The notes beneath the pieces were generated by a model that was not told the origin of the DNA, did not search any database, and saw nothing but the letters and a program-made list of their open reading frames with translations. A stretch of DNA of 24,908 bases from a virus: IMG/VR virus record IMGVR_UViG_3300008107_000831, positions 1-24,908 of that record; one strand, 5' to 3'. Both the position numbers and the translations under genes were made by a program. Positions 22,062-24,908 of the stretch are shown piece after piece. The first letter of the stretch is position 1; every line of letters begins with the position of its first letter.

Positions 22062-24556
22062 TGAGGTTCTACACCAACGTCCAAATGGTCGGAGATCAAT
22101 TTCTTGTTCGTGGTTATGAAAATGGAGAACATTTCATGATCCGAGAGAAATTTTTTCCGACTCTTTTTGTGCCTTCAAATAAAAAAACAAAATATAAAAC
22201 TTTAACTGGTGAAACTGTAGAAGCAATTAAACCTGGAACCGTAAGAGAATGTAGGGAATTTATTAAAAAATATACCGATGTAGAAGGTTTTAAAATCTAT
22301 GGAAATGAGCGATATATTTACCAATATATCGCTGAAAATTATCCAGAAGATGAAATTAAATTTGATATTAGTAAAGTAAAACTTTTAACATTAGACATTG
22401 AGGTTGCATCAGAAAATGGGTTTCCTGATGTAGAAAGTGCTTCTGAAGAAGTTTTACTTATCACAGTTCAAGATTATTCTACTAAAGAACTTGTAACCTG
22501 GGGTAAAGGACCATTTAAACTAACCAAGGGTAATGTTTACTATAAACAATTCAATAATGAGTATGATCTTTTGAATGATTTTATTCATTGGTGGATGGAT
22601 AATACGCCAGAAGTTGTTACTGGTTGGAATAGTAAATTGTATGACATTCCATACCTTGTTCGTAGAATTGACAGGGTTCTTGGTGAAAAGTTAATGAAAC
22701 GTTTATCCCCATGGGGTCTTGTGACTGAGGATGAAGTTTATATTTCTGGTAGAAAAAATATTTCTTATGATATTGGTGGTATTTCTCAATTAGATTATCT
22801 TGATCTTTATAAGAAATTTACTTACAAAGCACAGGAGTCTTATCGTCTAGATTATATTGCTGAAGTTGAACTTGGACAGAAAAAACTTGATCACTCTGAA
22901 TTTGAGACTTTTAAAGATTTCTACACGAAAGGATGGCAAAAGTTTGTAGAATATAACATTATCGACGTAGAACTTGTTGACCGAATGGAAGACAAGATGA
23001 AGTTGATTGAACTTGCGCTGACCATGGCATATGATGCTAAAGCGAATTATGAAGATGTATTTTCTCAAGTTCGCATGTGGGATACAATCATTTACAATTA
23101 TCTAAAAAAACGTGATATTGTAATTCCCCCAAATGAAAGATCTGATAAAGAATCAAAATATGCAGGTGCGTATGTAAAGGAACCAATTCCAGGAGCGTAT
23201 GATTGGGTGGTGAGTTTTGACTTGAACTCCCTATATCCTCATCTTATTATGCAATATAATATTTCTCCAGAAACACTTTTGGAAGAAAGGCATCCTTCAG
23301 TAAATGTAGATAAAATTTTAAATCAACAAATCACTTTTGAAAAATACAATGATTATGCTGTATGTGCTAACGGTGCTATGTACCGTAAAGATGTGCGAGG
23401 ATTTCTTCCAGAATTGATGGAAAAAATTTATAATGAACGTGTAATTTTTAAAAAGAAAATGCTTGCTGCTGAGCAAGAATATGAAATTAAAAAAACCAAA
23501 GAACTTGAAAAAGAGATTGCAAGATGTAATAACATTCAAATGGCACGTAAAATTCAACTTAATTCTGCTTATGGTGCTATTGGTAATCAATACTTTAGAT
23601 ATTTTAAACTAGCAAATGCTGAGGCAATCACACTCTCAGGTCAAGTATCCATTCAGTGGATTATGAATTCTGTAAATAGTTACTTAAATAAAGTTCTTAA
23701 AACTGATACTGTTGATTATGTTATTGCTTCTGATACCGATTCTCTTTACGTTAATATGGGTCCTTTTGTTGACGCAGTATTCAAGGGAAGAGAGAAAACT
23801 CCTGAAGGCGTTGTTTCGTTCCTTGATAAGGTCTGTAAAGTGGAACTTGAAAAGTATATTGAAAGTTCTTACCAAAAATTGGCAGACTATGTAAATGCTT
23901 ATGATCAAAAAATGTTCATGAAGCGTGAATGTATTGCTGATAGAGGAATTTGGACTGCTAAAAAAAGATATATTCTTAATGTGTGGGATAGTGAAGGTGT
24001 TCGTTATGAAGAACCTAAACTGAAAATTAAAGGTATTGAGGCAATTAAGTCGTCAACACCAGCACCATGTCGAAAAATGTTTAAAGATGGTTTTAAAATA
24101 ATGATGACTGGTACTGAAGATGATGTGATTGATTTTATTGAACAATGTCGCATTAATTTTAAAAAGTTACCTCCAGAACAGATTGCATTTCCTAGAAGTG
24201 CTTCTGATGTTAGAAAATATCAATCCTCATCTCACATTTATATTAAAGGAACTCCAGTTCACATCAGAGGAGCATTATTGTTCAATCATTATATTAAACA
24301 AAAAAATCTCACAAACAAATATTCATTAATTAATAATGGTGAAAAAGTAAAATTCATTTACTTAAAAAAACCAAATATTATAAGAGAAAATATTATTTCG
24401 TTTATTCAAGAATTTCCTAAGGAACTTGACCTTGACAAATACATTGATTATGAACTACAATTTGAGAAAGCATTTCTAGAACCTTTTAGAGCAATTTTAG
24501 ACGCGATTGGTTGGAATGTAGAGAAAACTGCAAACCTTGAATCATTTTTTGTTTAA
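22061..24556 (+). CDS. gp43: gp43 DNA polymerase (family B)
   Basis: This is an 831-residue replicative polymerase (T4 gp43 is 898). The exonuclease motif I is LLTLDIEVASENG (about 110-122), VTGWNSKLYDIPYL is Exo II, and YNIIDVELVDRM is Exo III. Polymerase motif A is FDLNSLYPHLIMQYN (near 386-400), motif B QLNSAYGAIGNQYF (near 503), motif C IASDTDSLYVN (near 557), and KKRYILNVW lies in the thumb-side region. All acidic catalytic residues appear intact. The C-terminus ENLESFFV-like (NLESFFV) is the usual clamp-binding tail. It overlaps the upstream gene by one base and the downstream small gene by one base. Confidence 0.98.
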   Translation: MRFYTNVQMVGDQFLVRGYENGEHFMIREKFFPTLFVPSNKKTKYKTLTGETVEAIKPGTVRECREFIKKYTDVEGFKIYGNERYIYQYIAENYPEDEIKFDISKVKLLTLDIEVASENGFPDVESASEEVLLITVQDYSTKELVTWGKGPFKLTKGNVYYKQFNNEYDLLNDFIHWWMDNTPEVVTGWNSKLYDIPYLVRRIDRVLGEKLMKRLSPWGLVTEDEVYISGRKNISYDIGGISQLDYLDLYKKFTYKAQESYRLDYIAEVELGQKKLDHSEFETFKDFYTKGWQKFVEYNIIDVELVDRMEDKMKLIELALTMAYDAKANYEDVFSQVRMWDTIIYNYLKKRDIVIPPNERSDKESKYAGAYVKEPIPGAYDWVVSFDLNSLYPHLIMQYNISPETLLEERHPSVNVDKILNQQITFEKYNDYAVCANGAMYRKDVRGFLPELMEKIYNERVIFKKKMLAAEQEYEIKKTKELEKEIARCNNIQMARKIQLNSAYGAIGNQYFRYFKLANAEAITLSGQVSIQWIMNSVNSYLNKVLKTDTVDYVIASDTDSLYVNMGPFVDAVFKGREKTPEGVVSFLDKVCKVELEKYIESSYQKLADYVNAYDQKMFMKRECIADRGIWTAKKRYILNVWDSEGVRYEEPKLKIKGIEAIKSSTPAPCRKMFKDGFKIMMTGTEDDVIDFIEQCRINFKKLPPEQIAFPRSASDVRKYQSSSHIYIKGTPVHIRGALLFNHYIKQKNLTNKYSLINNGEKVKFIYLKKPNIIRENIISFIQEFPKELDLDKYIDYELQFEKAFLEPFRAILDAIGWNVEKTANLESFFV

Positions 24557-24720
24557 TGGATTTACCTATTACTGATGAAGAACTGAATACAATTATTAGT
24601 GCTTTATGTCTGGGTGGAGATGTGGCACTATATCAAAAATTAAAACTTGTAAAAGAACTAAGGCAACAAGGTTTGCCTTATAAAAAAATACTTCGTGAAG
24701 AATACGGGATGGTAATTTAA
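24556..24720 (+). CDS. small conserved-position protein between gp43 and uvsX
   Basis: This is a 54-residue protein below usual length cut-offs. It begins on the last base of the gp43 stop (TAATG) and ends on the base that starts uvsX (again TAATG), which supports it as a real coupled gene. The sequence DLPITDEELNTIISALC, then LYQKLKLVKELRQQGLPYKKILREEYG, looks like two or three helices, with a possible helix-turn-helix at the C-terminus. No family recognised. Confidence 0.72.
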   Translation: MDLPITDEELNTIISALCLGGDVALYQKLKLVKELRQQGLPYKKILREEYGMVI

Positions 24721-24908
24721 TGGATTTTCTTAAAGAAATTGTAAAAGAAGTTGGTGGAGAGTACACTAAACTTGCTTCTGATATTGACGAAACGGAAACT
24801 TATGTTGATACGGGTTCATACATTTTTAATGCACTGGTTTCAGGTAGCATATTTGGTGGTGTATCTGGGAATAAGATTACTGCTATTGCTGGAGAGTCTT
24901 CTACTGGA
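24720..24908 (+). CDS. uvsX: UvsX RecA-like recombinase, N-terminal part
   Basis: The 63 residues up to the window edge include SYIFNALVSGSIFGGV and ITAIAGESSTG, the start of the Walker A motif (GESSTGKT in T4-like UvsX). UvsX catalyses strand exchange and works with UvsY, UvsW and gp46/gp47, all in this window. The start overlaps the previous stop by one base. The gene continues beyond the window. Confidence 0.92.
   Translation, partial: MDFLKEIVKEVGGEYTKLASDIDETETYVDTGSYIFNALVSGSIFGGVSGNKITAIAGESSTG

Noticed and set aside
1-24908. tRNA genes, insertion sequences, CRISPR arrays
   Set aside because: No cloverleaf with a convincing T-loop, no transposase and no direct-repeat/spacer pattern was seen on reading either strand; tRNA scanning software was not available.

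Overview
The window is a contiguous piece of a T4-like myovirus genome, almost certainly a marine cyanophage (Synechococcus/Prochlorococcus cyanomyovirus). Every supported gene lies on the + strand, and genes are packed with 1-8 nt stop/start overlaps. The order is that of the T4 core: head genes (gp21, gp22, gp23), gp3, uvsY, uvsW, gp55, gp47, gp46, gp45, gp44, gp62, regA, gp43 and uvsX. Cyanophage marks are an hsp20 gene between regA and gp43, a CobS-like AAA+ ATPase next to a VWA/metallopeptidase gene, and small genes resembling DUF3110 and DUF3310 proteins. Most of the DNA is AT-rich; gp23 and the 3' half of the CobS-like gene are visibly richer in GC.

Layout. 1-4343 is the head module: the tail of an unidentified gene, the gp21 prohead protease, an inserted class I methyltransferase-like gene, the gp22 scaffold, the gp23 major capsid protein and a strong terminator. 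4376-5230 is an inserted SGNH-hydrolase-like gene. 5236-8093 carries gp3, uvsY, uvsW and a small Sm-like candidate. 8094-11717 opens with a sigma70-type promoter and carries gp55 (late sigma factor), gp47, a DUF3110-like gene and gp46. 11753-15522 carries a small basic protein whose end runs through a terminator hairpin, a large HExxH plus VWA protein, a small Cys-rich protein and a broken CobS-like ATPase. 15557-20294 is the replisome operon (DUF3310-like, gp45, unknown, gp44, candidate restriction endonuclease, DNA adenine methyltransferase, gp62, regA). 20348-21172 carries two terminators, hsp20 and a short protein with an internal-head-protein-like leader. 21158-24908 starts with a sharp promoter and carries a coiled-coil protein, two more Sm-like candidates, gp43 DNA polymerase, a small ORF and the start of uvsX.

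How the parts fit. gp21, gp22 and gp23 form and mature the capsid. gp45, gp44, gp62 and gp43 are clamp, clamp loader and polymerase. UvsX, UvsY, UvsW, gp46 and gp47 drive recombination-dependent replication. gp55 with the gp45 clamp would switch on late promoters, and RegA represses translation of replication mRNAs.

The best candidates for something new are: (1) a putative PD-(D/E)XK nuclease plus Dam-type methyltransferase pair spliced in frame-coupled fashion between gp44 and gp62, looking like a phage-borne restriction-modification cassette; (2) a 59-residue protein with a T4 internal-protein-like capsid-targeting leader and a gp21-type cleavage site; (3) three divergent Sm-like paralogs; (4) a CobS-like gene broken right after its Walker A motif; and (5) a promoter whose -35 box is embedded in a terminator hairpin. 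All functional statements rest on reading motifs by eye; no database search was possible.
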